The notes under the pieces were generated by a model. It was not told the DNA's origin. It made no database searches and worked only from the letters and a program-made list of their open reading frames with translations. From an uncultured Myxococcales bacterium (GTDB taxonomy: Bacteria; Myxococcota_A; UBA9042): a stretch of 49,534 bases of DNA. Of the stretch, positions 8,304 through 16,951 are shown piece by piece. The DNA lies in assembly GCA_903869075.1 (NCBI GenBank), contig CAIPXZ010000724.1, positions 1-49,534 on the forward strand. Reading direction: 5' to 3'. Made by a program: the position numbers and the translations under genes. Numbering within the stretch: the first letter of the stretch is position 1; the number at the start of each line of letters is the position of its first letter.

Positions 8304-9682
8304 GCCGCCTCCGTCGCGAACGCGCGCTGCAGAACGTCGCCAACCGCCAGCAGCGTCGCCTCGTCAAACGGCCGACCGATCAGCTGCGCGCCAATCGGCA
8401 GCCGCTGCGCATCCACGCCGACCGGCACCGACAGCGCTGGCAACCCGGCCAGACTCGGCCCGACGGTGAAGGCGTCCATCAGGTACATCGCCAGCGGATC
8501 CGTGACCTTTTCACCCAACAGCCACGGCGCCACCGGCGAGGTCGGGCCCAGCAAGAGGTCGCACACATGCCACGCCGTCTGGAAGTCCTCGGCGATTTTG
8601 CGGCGCACGCGGCAGGCCTTCAGGTAAAACGCGTCCTGGAAGCCGGCCGACAGCGCGAAAGTGCCCAGCAGGATGCGCCGCTGCACTTCGTCGCCCAGCG
8701 CCTCGCCGCGGCTGCGGGTATACAGCGCGTCCAGCGTCGGCGGCCGGTCCGTGCGCTGGCCATAGCGAAGGCCGTCGTAACGCGAGAGGTTCGCCGAGGC
8801 CTCCGCGGTCGCCACCAGGTAGTACGCGGCGATGCCATGGCGCGTGTGCGGCAGCGTCACCGGCACAATCGTCGCCCCGCGCGCTTGCAGCGCCGCCAGC
8901 GCCGCGGTGATGCGCGCGTGGATCGCCGGGTCCAGGCCCTCGGCTGCGTCCAGGTGCTCGCGCGCCACGCCGATGCGCAGGCCAGCCAGGTCCTCGCGCC
9001 ACTGCACCGGCGTCACCGGCACGTCCGCCGAGGTCGCGTCCAGCGGATCGGCGCCCGCCAACACGGCGTAGACGCGCGCCACGTCCCGCACCGTCCGCGC
9101 CAGCGGTCCGACCTGATCGAGCGACGACGCGTACGCCACGACGCCGGAACGCGACACACGCCCGTACGTCGGCTTGAGTCCCGCCAGACCGCAGAACGCC
9201 GCCGGCTGACGAATCGAGCCGCCGGTATCGGTGCCCAGCGCCGCCCAAGCCATGTCCGCCGCGACCGCCGCCGCTGAACCGCCCGAGCTACCGCCCGGCA
9301 CGCGCGCCGGGTCGAGCGGATTGCGCGTCGGGCCAAACCCGGAGCGCTCGGTCGAGGAGCCCATGCCAAATTCGTCGAGGTTTGTCTTGCCGACGAGCAC
9401 CGCGCCGGCCGCCAGCAGCCGCGCCACAACCGTCGCGTCGCGCGGCGGCAGATAGCCGGCCAGCATGCGCGACCCGGCCGTCAGCGGCTGGCCCGCCACC
9501 GCGATGTTGTCCTTGACGGCGATCGGCAAGCCGTGCAGCGGTCCGGGCGGCGTTGTCTGCGCATCCAGCGCCGCGGCGCGCGCCAACGCCGCGTCGGTGG
9601 CCACGTGCAGGAACGCGCCCAGCTCCGCATCGCGCGCGGCGATCTGTCCGAGGCAAGCCTCGGTCCGCGCTGTTGCCGTCAT
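8300..9682 (-). CDS. gatA: Asp-tRNA(Asn)/Glu-tRNA(Gln) amidotransferase subunit A
   Basis: GatA is the amidase subunit that hydrolyses glutamine and passes ammonia to GatB. The 460-residue product has the full amidase-signature triad: Lys57 (GLPIAVKDNI), cis-Ser132 (PGGSSGGSAAAV) and nucleophile Ser156 (GTDTGGSIRQP), with the same spacing as in known GatA proteins. I choose ATG 9682 because the protein then begins MTATARTEACLGQIAARD, as in homologues, and the ATG overlaps the gatC stop (ATGA). The frame stays open further upstream, but that stretch is the antisense-like shadow of gatC. Confidence 0.97.
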   Translation of the reverse strand: MTATARTEACLGQIAARDAELGAFLHVATDAALARAAALDAQTTPPGPLHGLPIAVKDNIAVAGQPLTAGSRMLAGYLPPRDATVVARLLAAGAVLVGKTNLDEFGMGSSTERSGFGPTRNPLDPARVPGGSSGGSAAAVAADMAWAALGTDTGGSIRQPAAFCGLAGLKPTYGRVSRSGVVAYASSLDQVGPLARTVRDVARVYAVLAGADPLDATSADVPVTPVQWREDLAGLRIGVAREHLDAAEGLDPAIHARITAALAALQARGATIVPVTLPHTRHGIAAYYLVATAEASANLSRYDGLRYGQRTDRPPTLDALYTRSRGEALGDEVQRRILLGTFALSAGFQDAFYLKACRVRRKIAEDFQTAWHVCDLLLGPTSPVAPWLLGEKVTDPLAMYLMDAFTVGPSLAGLPALSVPVGVDAQRLPIGAQLIGRPFDEATLLAVGDVLQRAFATEAA

Positions 9683-9972
9683 CCGACCACCCGCGGCGTC
9701 AAAAAGCAGCCGTCCAGCTGCGCCGGCGCGTTGGCCAGCGCCTGCGCCTGCGTCAGGCCCGCGTGCACAACGTCCGGCCGCGGCTGCAGCCCGTGCGCGT
9801 GCGGGTGGATGAGCGGCGCCACGCCCGTCACGTCGACCTCGTCCAGCACCGCCACGAGCGCCAGCACGCGCTCCAGCTCGCGCGCCACCGTCGGCAGGTC
9901 CGCTTCCGCCACCGACAGCTTGGCCAGCTTGGCCACTTGCCGGACCATCGCCGCGTCGACGCGCACCGCCAT
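9679..9972 (-). CDS. gatC: Asp-tRNA(Asn)/Glu-tRNA(Gln) amidotransferase subunit C
   Basis: GatC is the small belt protein that stabilises the GatA-GatB complex. The 97-residue product has the family pattern VRQVAKLAKLSVAEADLP, then ELERVLALVAVLDEVDVTGV, PLIHPH and the C-terminal FLTPRVVG. ATG 9972 is chosen over a TTG three bases upstream; it overlaps the manB stop by one base (TGATG), so translation is coupled to the phosphomutase gene. Confidence 0.93.
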   Translation of the reverse strand: MAVRVDAAMVRQVAKLAKLSVAEADLPTVARELERVLALVAVLDEVDVTGVAPLIHPHAHGLQPRPDVVHAGLTQAQALANAPAQLDGCFLTPRVVG

Positions 9973-11354
9973 CAATGCGCTCCGGCGGTGACGGGGCGGC
10001 CGGCGGCGGCTTCGATGGCGGCGGTGAGCGTGGCGCGGATGCGGTCGCGCGCCGCGGGCGAGGTGGCTTCGCAGCGCAACACGAGCACGGGGCCGGTGTT
10101 GGACGCGCGCACGAGGCCCCAGCCGTCGGCGAATTTGACGCGCACGCCGTCGATGTCGATGACGTCATTTGTCGCGCGGAACTGCGCGGTCACGGCGGCG
10201 ACGACGGCAAACTTGATGTCATCTGGGCAGTTGAGGCGCAGCTCAGCGGTGGCAAACGTCTCCGGCACACCGGACAGCAGGCTGGACAGCGGCCCGTCGT
10301 GGTTGCTGAGGATTTCCAGCAGCCGGCAGGACGTGTACGTCGCGTCGTCGTAGCCAAAGTAGCGGTGTTTGTAGAAGATGTGGCCGCTCATCTCACCCGC
10401 CAACAGCGCGTGCTCCTGCTTCATGCGGTCTTTGATCAGCGAGTGCCCGACCTTGGACATCACCGGCCGGCCGCCGTGCGCCGCAATGTCGTCAAACAGC
10501 GTCTGGCTGCACTTGACCTCGCCGACGATCGCCGCGCCGGGCTCCACCTGCAGCAGCGCGCGGGACAGGATAATCATCAGCTGGTCGCCCCACAGCACGC
10601 GGCCCTGCTCGTCCAGCACGCCGATGCGGTCGCCGTCGCCGTCGTAGGCAATGCCGAGGTCCGCCTTGTGCGCCAGCACCGCCTTGCGCAGGTCCAGCAG
10701 GTTCGCCTCGACCGTCGGGTCCGGGTGGTGGTTGGGAAAGCGGCCGTCCGGGTCGGTGAACAGGCCGGTGACGGTCGCGCCCAAGCGCTCGAGAATTTTC
10801 GGCGAAATCGGCCCGGTCGGGCCGTTGCCGCAGTCGACGACGACGTTCAGCTTGCGCGAACCCAGCTCGATGTGGCTGGTCAGCCAGTTGCCGTATGGCG
10901 TGTGGATATCGACGTCGGTGACGGCGCCTTTGGCCGCGGCGGTGACGAAATCGCCGCGTTCGGTGAGCTCGCGCAGCTCCTGGATGTCCTCGCCGTGCAG
11001 CGTGCCGAGGCCAAGCATGACCTTGCAGCCGTTGTCTTCCGCGGGGTTGTGGCTGCCGGTGATCATCGCGCCCCCGCCGACGTCCAGATTGTGCACGGCA
11101 AAATACAGCATCGGCGTGGCGACGACGCCGATGTCGCGCACCGTCAAACCGGTAGAGGTGAGGCCATCGACGAACGCCGCGTGGATGCGCGGGCTGGACA
11201 GGCGCGCGTCGCGGCCGAGCGCGAACACCGGCTTGCAGCCGCGGCGGATGGCCAGCGTGCCGATGGCGCGGGCGATGGCGTAGGCGTCGGGCGACGTGAG
11301 GTCGCGATCGGCAACGCCGCGGATGTCGTAGGCGCGAAAGATGTTCGGGTTCAT
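9972..11354 (-). CDS. manB: phosphomannomutase/phosphoglucomutase
   Basis: An alpha-D-phosphohexomutase that interconverts hexose 6-phosphates and 1-phosphates, feeding GDP-mannose (and possibly UDP-glucose) synthesis. The 460-residue product starts MNPNIFRAYDIRGVADRDLT. It has the active-site phosphoserine Ser101 (ITGSHNP), the Mg site Asp238-Gly-Asp240-Gly-Asp242-Arg, and the sugar-binding loop Glu321-Met-Ser-Gly-His. This is the AlgC/ManB bifunctional class by length and motifs. ATG 11354 follows AGGA with 7 nt spacing; the upstream in-frame extension to 11450 is not family-like. It leads the gatCAB genes and works in the same pathway as manC 1.5 kb upstream. Confidence 0.93.
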   Translation of the reverse strand: MNPNIFRAYDIRGVADRDLTSPDAYAIARAIGTLAIRRGCKPVFALGRDARLSSPRIHAAFVDGLTSTGLTVRDIGVVATPMLYFAVHNLDVGGGAMITGSHNPAEDNGCKVMLGLGTLHGEDIQELRELTERGDFVTAAAKGAVTDVDIHTPYGNWLTSHIELGSRKLNVVVDCGNGPTGPISPKILERLGATVTGLFTDPDGRFPNHHPDPTVEANLLDLRKAVLAHKADLGIAYDGDGDRIGVLDEQGRVLWGDQLMIILSRALLQVEPGAAIVGEVKCSQTLFDDIAAHGGRPVMSKVGHSLIKDRMKQEHALLAGEMSGHIFYKHRYFGYDDATYTSCRLLEILSNHDGPLSSLLSGVPETFATAELRLNCPDDIKFAVVAAVTAQFRATNDVIDIDGVRVKFADGWGLVRASNTGPVLVLRCEATSPAARDRIRATLTAAIEAAAGRPVTAGAH

Positions 11355-11473
11355 CAGCAGTCCTGGCAGCCACGCGGCCGCGCTCCATGGTAAGTCGCCG
11401 ATCGCTGTCGGGCAACCGACAAGCCGGCGCAAAGGCGGCGCCGCGGCCAAAAAAAGCCGCCACGCCCTAGCCG

Positions 11474-12283
11474 CTACTTGCGCTCACCCGCCAGACGATC
11501 CAGCCGCAGCCGCTCGCGGTCGTCGGTCAGCAGCCGCAGCGTGCCCATCACCGCCAGGAACACCGCCAGCGCCGTCGCGCCCGCCACGAGCAAGATGATC
11601 ATCATCTGGTACTTGATGGCCTCCTGCGGCGACTGCCCGGTCAGGATCTGGCCGGTCATCATGCCCGGGATCATCACCAGCCCCGTCGCCGCCATCAGGT
11701 TCAGCGTCGGCAGCAGCGCCGTGCGCATCGCGCGCTGCAGGTGCGTGCGCATCGCGTCCTCAAACCGCCGGCCGAGCACGAGCTGCGCCTCGATGTTGAC
11801 GCGTTCGCGCAGCGCGTTCTGCGTCAGGTTGTCGATGCCCAGCGCCACCGCATTCATCACGCTGCCGAGGATCATACCGAGGATCGGCACCGCATACCGC
11901 GGCGCGTACCACGGCTTGGGCGACAGCTGGGTCAGCAGCGCGTAGCCGAGCGTCGTCAGCCCGGCGACGGCGATCGCCCCGCCCGGCACCAGATAGCCCG
12001 CGCGCCCAGCCAGCGGCCGGCTGATGCGCCGCCACGTCTCCCACGCCGCAAAACCCAGCATCACAAGCACCGTCAGCGCCGTCGCCAGCGCCGATTCCGT
12101 GTCGAACAGCCACTGCAGCACCACCGCCAGCAGGCTCAGCTGCACGACCATCCGCACCGCGGCGATGGCCAGCGGCCGCGCCAGCTTGAGCTGGAAGCGG
12201 ATCGACAGCCCGGCGTGGACAAGCAGCAGCAGCGCCGCGAGGCCGATGTCGACGTACGTCAGGTGCATCCCGTTCTCAGCCAT
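11474..12283 (-). CDS. fetB: FetB-family metal (iron) export permease
   Basis: A 269-residue inner-membrane protein of the UPF0014/FetB family with about seven membrane segments. Recognisable stretches are TYVDIGLAALLLLVHAGLS, RMVVQLSLLAVVLQWLF, PILGMILGSVMNAVALGIDN and LMAATGLVMIPGMMTGQILT; the last is a hallmark of the family. In E. coli FetAB exports iron and protects against oxidative stress. ATG 12283 lies inside the fetA end (8-bp overlap); Met at 12268 is an alternative start. The partner ATPase is directly upstream. Confidence 0.9.
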   Translation of the reverse strand: MAENGMHLTYVDIGLAALLLLVHAGLSIRFQLKLARPLAIAAVRMVVQLSLLAVVLQWLFDTESALATALTVLVMLGFAAWETWRRISRPLAGRAGYLVPGGAIAVAGLTTLGYALLTQLSPKPWYAPRYAVPILGMILGSVMNAVALGIDNLTQNALRERVNIEAQLVLGRRFEDAMRTHLQRAMRTALLPTLNLMAATGLVMIPGMMTGQILTGQSPQEAIKYQMMIILLVAGATALAVFLAVMGTLRLLTDDRERLRLDRLAGERK

Positions 12284-12893
12284 GCGCCGCCTCGTGCAGG
12301 CCGCCGTGCTCCAGCACAAGCCGCACATCGGCGACGCGCAACGCCTGCGCCGCGTCGTGCGTCACCCAAATCAGCGTCACGCCGGCTTGGCGCCGCGCCA
12401 GCAGCCACGCCTCGGTCGCCAGCGCGCTCTCGGCGTCCAGGTTCGACGTCGGCTCGTCCAACAGCAGCACCGGCGAGCCCAGCGCCACCGCGCGCACAAG
12501 CGACAGCCGCTGCCGTTCACCGCTCGACAGCCGCGCCACCGGCCACGTGCCGCAGTCCACCGGCAGGCCCAGGGCGTGCAGGTCGTCGGCCAACACCTTG
12601 AAATCGCTGAAGTGCTCGGCCACCGTCTCCGCCCACCAGCCCGCCGCGGCCGGCACGTACACGACCTGTTGGCGCCAGCGGTGCGGCGCCACCAGCGACT
12701 GCTGCTGCGCGCCGAGGAAGACGTCCCCGCGGTGCGGATCCAGATCCGCCAGCGCCCGCAGCAGCAGCGACTTGCCGACGCCGGACGGGCCCATGATGGT
12801 CAGGCACTGGCCCGGCGCGGCGGCGAGGTCAAACGGACCACCCGCGGCGGTGTAAATGCCGGCGCAGCGAAAGGCTGGCGGCGGTGCGGTCAA
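12276..12893 (-). CDS. fetA: ABC ATPase of the FetAB exporter
   Basis: A 205-residue ABC ATPase. Walker A is Gly35-Pro-Ser-Gly-Val-Gly-Lys-Ser42, the signature is LSSGERQRL (122-130), Walker B is VLLLDE (142-147), and the switch is His179 (WVTHD). Where the Q-loop is expected (about residues 80-86, VVYVPAAAGWW) there is no glutamine, which is unusual. ATG 12893 overlaps the manC stop (ATGA) and the 3' end overlaps fetB, so manC, fetA and fetB form one coupled unit. Assignment to FetA rests on the FetB partner and short length. Confidence 0.88.
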   Translation of the reverse strand: MTAPPPAFRCAGIYTAAGGPFDLAAAPGQCLTIMGPSGVGKSLLLRALADLDPHRGDVFLGAQQQSLVAPHRWRQQVVYVPAAAGWWAETVAEHFSDFKVLADDLHALGLPVDCGTWPVARLSSGERQRLSLVRAVALGSPVLLLDEPTSNLDAESALATEAWLLARRQAGVTLIWVTHDAAQALRVADVRLVLEHGGLHEAAHG

Positions 12894-13978
12894 AGCAGGT
12901 CCGCGCGGCCGAGCTTGTTCAGCTCCGCGACCACCAAGCGCACGTCCTGCGAGCGGTCCAGCGGCAGCACCAGCGTCGCGTCATCGGTCGCCACCACGGC
13001 CATGTCGCGCAGGCCGATCGCAGCGAGGTACGGTCCCTTGGAAATCAGCACGCTGTGGTGGCTGTCGACCGCCAGCACCGGACCGTGGATGAAGTTGTGC
13101 TCGCCGTCCGGCCGCAGCCCCAGCACGCTGTGCCAGGTGCCGACGTCGGACCAGCCGGCGTCCAGGCGCACGCAGCGGATGTCCGGCTCGTGCTCAGCGA
13201 CGCCGTAGTCGATGCTGACGCTCGGGCAGTTGGGGAACGTCACGCGCAGCAGCGCCTCGAACGCCTCGCCGTCGTAGCGGTGCTTGCCGTCGCGCAGCTC
13301 CGCCAGCGTCCGTCCAATCTCCGGCACATGCGCGTCCAGCGACGCCAGCGCCTTGTCAGCGCGCAGCACGAACACGCCAGCGTTCCACAAGTGCTTGCCG
13401 CCCAACAGGTATTGCTCGGCAGTCTCCAGGCTCGGCTTCTCGACGAACCGCTCGACCGCGTAGCCGCCATCGCCCAGACCATCGCCCAGCTGGATGTAGC
13501 CGTAGCCAGTCTCCGGCGTCGTCGGCTGGATGCCCAGCGTCGCGACGTGGCCACGATCGGCAAATTCGGCGGCGCGCACGATTGCCGCGCGAAAGGCGGC
13601 GGCGTCGGCGACAAAATGGTCAGACGGCAGCAGCACCAGGATCGCGTTCTCGACGATCTGCTCGGCGACGATCGCGGCGATCGCCATGCACGGCGCGGTG
13701 TTGCGCGGCGCTGGCTCGGCGAGAATCTGCCCCGGACCCAGCTCCGGCAGCACCGTCTGCACGGCGTCGCGCAGATGTCCGGCGGTCACGCACAACTGCC
13801 GCTCCGGCGGACACAGCGGCGCGATGCGGTCCACAGTCACCCGCAGCAGCGTCTTGTCGCCAAAAAACTGCAGCAGCTGCTTGGGCTCATGCTTGCGGCT
13901 CAGCGGCCAAAAGCGCGTGCCGGAGCCGCCTGCCATCACCGCGCAGACGATGCGGTCTTGCACCGGGGTCGTCGTCAC
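12890..13978 (-). CDS. manC: mannose-1-phosphate guanylyltransferase
   Basis: It makes GDP-mannose from mannose-1-phosphate and GTP. The 362-residue product has the nucleotidyltransferase signature AGGSGTRFWPLSR (16-28) followed by EPKQLLQFFG, then LAEPAPRNTAPC, LLPSDH, ERFVEKPSLETA, NAGVFVLRAD and the FPNCPSVSIDYGV motif of this family. It lacks the extra C-terminal isomerase cupin of bifunctional ManC/AlgA, so it is the single-function form. It starts at GTG 13978, directly abutting the CoA-transferase stop, and overlaps fetA. With manB downstream it gives a GDP-mannose supply route for envelope glycans. Confidence 0.93.
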   Translation of the reverse strand: MTTTPVQDRIVCAVMAGGSGTRFWPLSRKHEPKQLLQFFGDKTLLRVTVDRIAPLCPPERQLCVTAGHLRDAVQTVLPELGPGQILAEPAPRNTAPCMAIAAIVAEQIVENAILVLLPSDHFVADAAAFRAAIVRAAEFADRGHVATLGIQPTTPETGYGYIQLGDGLGDGGYAVERFVEKPSLETAEQYLLGGKHLWNAGVFVLRADKALASLDAHVPEIGRTLAELRDGKHRYDGEAFEALLRVTFPNCPSVSIDYGVAEHEPDIRCVRLDAGWSDVGTWHSVLGLRPDGEHNFIHGPVLAVDSHHSVLISKGPYLAAIGLRDMAVVATDDATLVLPLDRSQDVRLVVAELNKLGRADLL

Positions 13979-14650
13979 TCAAGCCTCCACGCCGGAAACG
14001 GTCAGTTTGCGCAGCTTGGCCGCCACCCGCAGCGGCGCGCCGGTCAGCCGCAGCACCTCGTCCACGGTGACATCTTCTGCGATTTCAATGAGCTCCAGGC
14101 CATCCGCGGTCACGTCGATCACCGCCAGGTCGGTGACGATCCGGTCGACGCAGCGCCGACCCGTCAGCGGCAGCGTGCACGTCGGCAGGATCTTCGGTTC
14201 GCCTGTTTTTTCGCAGTGTTGCATCGTCACCACCACCCGCCGCGCGCCGGCCACGAGGTCCATCGCGCCGCCCATGCCCTTGACCATCTTGCCCGGCACG
14301 ACCCAGTTCGCCAGGTCGCCGTTCGCCGCCACCTGCAGCGCGCCCAGCACTGTGATGTCAACATGGCCGCCGCGGATCATCGCAAACGACTCCGCCGAGC
14401 TAAAAAACGACGCGCCGGGCATTTCGGTAATCGTCTGCTTGCCGGCATTGATCAGGTCCGGGTCCTCGTCGCCCTCGTAGGGAAACGGTCCGACGCCGAG
14501 CATGCCGTTTTCACTCTGCAAAATGACGTCGATGCCGGCCGGGATGTAGTTCGCCACCAGCGTCGGAATGCCGATGCCGAGGTTGACATAAAAGCCATCC
14601 TTCAACTCTTCCGCCACGCGGGCGGCGATTTCATGACGGGACAAAGGCAT
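13979..14650 (-). CDS. scoB: 3-oxoacid CoA-transferase subunit B, unpaired
   Basis: A 223-residue beta subunit of a family I CoA-transferase (SCOT/ScoB type), which moves CoA from succinyl-CoA to a 3-oxoacid through a glutamyl-CoA intermediate. The catalytic Glu47 lies in [38 protein letters not shown] and [16 protein letters not shown] are typical. ATG 14650 follows GGAGGA with good spacing. The partner subunit A, usually adjacent upstream, is absent: the upstream gene is a HEAT-like protein and the downstream gene is manC. The A subunit must be elsewhere if the enzyme is active. Confidence 0.92.
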   Translation of the reverse strand: MPLSRHEIAARVAEELKDGFYVNLGIGIPTLVANYIPAGIDVILQSENGMLGVGPFPYEGDEDPDLINAGKQTITEMPGASFFSSAESFAMIRGGHVDITVLGALQVAANGDLANWVVPGKMVKGMGGAMDLVAGARRVVVTMQHCEKTGEPKILPTCTLPLTGRRCVDRIVTDLAVIDVTADGLELIEIAEDVTVDEVLRLTGAPLRVAAKLRKLTVSGVEA

Positions 14651-14674
14651 GGGTCCTCCGCAAATCGCCAGCAC

Positions 14675-15889
14675 TTACGGCTTGGCGGGCTTCTTGGCGT
14701 GGTCGTTTTGGTCCAGACCGGCCAGCTCGCGCCACGGCTTTTCGTCCGAGCCGTAGTGCATGCCGGTCAGGTTCTCCAGCGCGAAAACCACATGATTGAC
14801 AAGGAATTTGCTGTCCAGCCGCAGCAGCGGCACGAGCTCCGGCACTACCGTCTTGTCGCCCAGCGCCGGCAGCAGCCGCAGGATGCGCACCGCCTCGTCC
14901 GGCTCGCTGGCCAACGGCAACTTCTGCAGCCGCTTGACGAGGATCGCCGCCGCGCCCGACGGCTTGAGCGCGACGATCGCCGTCTGCAGCGCGATGCGCT
15001 CGTCCGGCTCGATGTCGTCGCGCACCGCCGCCGCCACCACATGCAGCCCCGCCGACGTCATCTTCAGCGCCACGAGCGCCTGCGCCGCCTCCGCGCGCGC
15101 GCCCGGCGTGTCCAGCCCAGCCAGCGCGGCGTTGTCCGCCCAGGGCGCCGGCACCGCCGCCAGCACATGCAGCGCGGCGCGGGCGACCTCGTTGGGCGTC
15201 GCATCGACGAGCATCGTCGCCAAGCCGACCGCCGCTTGCGAATGCAGCGCCGCCAGCGCGTCCAGCGCCTTGGACCGCACCATCGCCAGCGTGCGCGGCG
15301 CGCCGGCGAGCGCCAGCAGGTCCGGCTCTGCTTCCGCGGTGCCAATCATCCCCAGCGCGTGCGCCGCGGCTGCCTGCACGCGCGGCGTCCCCGCCGACAG
15401 CAGCTGCCGCAGCGCCTGAACCGCGCCTTGGTGTTTCAGCAAGCCCAACGCGCCGGCGGCAAGGATCTGCGCGCGCTGGTCCGGGCTGGCCAGCAGCTTG
15501 AGCAGCGCCGGCGCCGCGCGGGCATCGCCCAGGCGCGCTTGCGCGGCGCGCAGGTCCACAGCCGACGGATCGTCCACCAGCGTCGCCCCGGCAGCATCCA
15601 GCGCATCGACCTCCGAGCGCGCGTCCAGCAGGCTGAGCGCCAGCGCAATCTTGCCCGCTTGCTGCGGCGTGGCGCCTTTGAGCGCCGCCGCCAGCGCCGC
15701 CGCCACCCCGTCGCGGCTGGCCAGCGCCGAGCTGAGCGCCGGGCACGCGCCAAACGCCAGCGTGTCACACTGCAGCACTTCCTTGGCGAGATCCTGCGCG
15801 TCCGCTGACGGCGCGGCTGGCTTCGCGGCATCGGCATGCGCCGGAACGGCCAGCGCGGTCAGCAGGGCAACGGTCAGAAAACGGCGCAT
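14675..15889 (-). CDS. secreted HEAT-like repeat protein
   Basis: A 404-residue protein with a Sec signal peptide (MRRFLTVALLTALAVPAHADA). From about residue 105 to 390 it is an all-helical, Ala/Leu-rich array of HEAT-like units, for example DARAAPALLKLLASPDQRAQ, ALGLLKHQGAVQALRQLLSA and LPALGDKTVVPELVPLLRLD. Such arrays serve as binding scaffolds; no catalytic motif is seen. The C-terminal part (HVVFALENLTGMHYGSDEKP) resembles the ends of other exported HEAT proteins. It ends 24 bp before scoB and begins after an 87-bp gap, so it may share the scoB-manC-fetAB transcript. Confidence 0.75.
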   Translation of the reverse strand: MRRFLTVALLTALAVPAHADAAKPAAPSADAQDLAKEVLQCDTLAFGACPALSSALASRDGVAAALAAALKGATPQQAGKIALALSLLDARSEVDALDAAGATLVDDPSAVDLRAAQARLGDARAAPALLKLLASPDQRAQILAAGALGLLKHQGAVQALRQLLSAGTPRVQAAAAHALGMIGTAEAEPDLLALAGAPRTLAMVRSKALDALAALHSQAAVGLATMLVDATPNEVARAALHVLAAVPAPWADNAALAGLDTPGARAEAAQALVALKMTSAGLHVVAAAVRDDIEPDERIALQTAIVALKPSGAAAILVKRLQKLPLASEPDEAVRILRLLPALGDKTVVPELVPLLRLDSKFLVNHVVFALENLTGMHYGSDEKPWRELAGLDQNDHAKKPAKP

Positions 15890-15976
15890 GACAACCTCCA
15901 GTTCACGGCCGGGCGAACGCAGCTGCGCGCCCCGCTTTGGCCACCAAGCCTAGTACCCGCTGCCAGCGGTGTCGAG

Positions 15977-16927
15977 TCACCGCCGCCGCCACGCCGTCAC
16001 GGCCACGCCGGAAAAAATCAGCGCCGCCGCGGTCAGCACTTGCCAACCCGGTCGGAGCCCAAGCACGCGCCCGGCGGCGAGCCCGGTCACTAGCGGCTGC
16101 AGGTAGACGAACACCGCGACCGTGGACGCGCTGACGATCCGCAGCGCATAGGCGTTCAGCAGGTACGCCGCCACCGACGCGCCCAGCACGATGTAGACGA
16201 CGCCCGCCCACACGCCGCCCGGCAGGCTGTGCCAGTCGACAACGATGAGCGCCGGCAGGCTGTACGGCAGGACCTCGAGCGCCGACCAGCCAAACGTCCA
16301 GCCCGTGACCGCCAGCGGCCCGTGCCGCGCCACAAGCGGCCGCGACAGCACGAGGTAGAAGCTGTACAGCAGCGTGTTGCCGCACAGCGCGAGGTTGCCC
16401 CACAGCCGCTCGACGCCAAAATCGAGCCGCTCCGCGCCGACAAGCCACAGCGCGCCAGTCAGCGCCAGCACCACGCCGAGCACGCGCCGCGGGTCGAACG
16501 CCTCCTGCCGCAGCGCCATGGCGATCAGCAGCGTGTAGCAGGGGATCAGGCAGCCCAGCACCGCGGAGTTGATGGGCGTCGAGCGCGCCAGGCCTTCGAT
16601 GAACAGCGCCTGGTTGCCGACGACGCCGAGCAGCGCCAGCCCGGCGCACGCCAGCACTTCGCGCCGCGTCATCGCCGCGCGCCACGGCCGGGTCACCAGA
16701 AATAGCAGCGGACCCGACAGGCCAATCCGCGTGCCGACGAGCGCCCGCGCCGGCAGGTACGGCAGCACGAGCTTGCCAATCACCGGCCAGATGCCGAACA
16801 CGACCTGCGCCAGCGCCAGCGCCACAACGGCGCGGACGACGCGACGCGCTTGGACTTGCTCGCTCAGGGGAGGCTGCGTCACACCGGTTCCGCTGGCCAG
16901 AGGCGGCCGGGCCGCGGAGGTCACCAC
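15977..16927 (-). CDS. EamA/DMT-family transporter
   Basis: A 316-residue inner-membrane protein with about ten hydrophobic segments in two homologous halves, as in the drug/metabolite transporter superfamily. The first half has VFGIWPVIGKLVLPYLPARALVGTR and LALLGVVGNQALFIEGLARS; the second has WSALEVLPYSLPALIV and TVAVFVYLQPLVTGLAAGRVLG. The hydrophilic N-terminus is about 30 residues long. The start is GTG 16927, or GTG 16924. The substrate cannot be read from sequence; amino acids or other metabolites are typical. It begins 24 bp after the DUF2330 stop. Confidence 0.85.
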   Translation of the reverse strand: MVTSAARPPLASGTGVTQPPLSEQVQARRVVRAVVALALAQVVFGIWPVIGKLVLPYLPARALVGTRIGLSGPLLFLVTRPWRAAMTRREVLACAGLALLGVVGNQALFIEGLARSTPINSAVLGCLIPCYTLLIAMALRQEAFDPRRVLGVVLALTGALWLVGAERLDFGVERLWGNLALCGNTLLYSFYLVLSRPLVARHGPLAVTGWTFGWSALEVLPYSLPALIVVDWHSLPGGVWAGVVYIVLGASVAAYLLNAYALRIVSASTVAVFVYLQPLVTGLAAGRVLGLRPGWQVLTAAALIFSGVAVTAWRRR

Positions 16928-16951
16928 GGTTTGCCGGCGTTGGCAAGGCCG

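Noticed and set aside
6489-8627. 712-codon open frame on the plus strand
   Set aside because: Antisense to gatB and part of gatA; no motif or ribosome site.
11410-11462. GCGGC/GCCGC inverted repeat around a 7-T run after fetB
   Set aside because: The T-run forms the loop, not the tail, of the best hairpin on the minus strand, so it is not a normal intrinsic terminator.
12884-15808. 974-codon open frame on the plus strand
   Set aside because: Antisense to manC, scoB and the HEAT-like gene; composition is Arg/Gln/His-rich with no domain.
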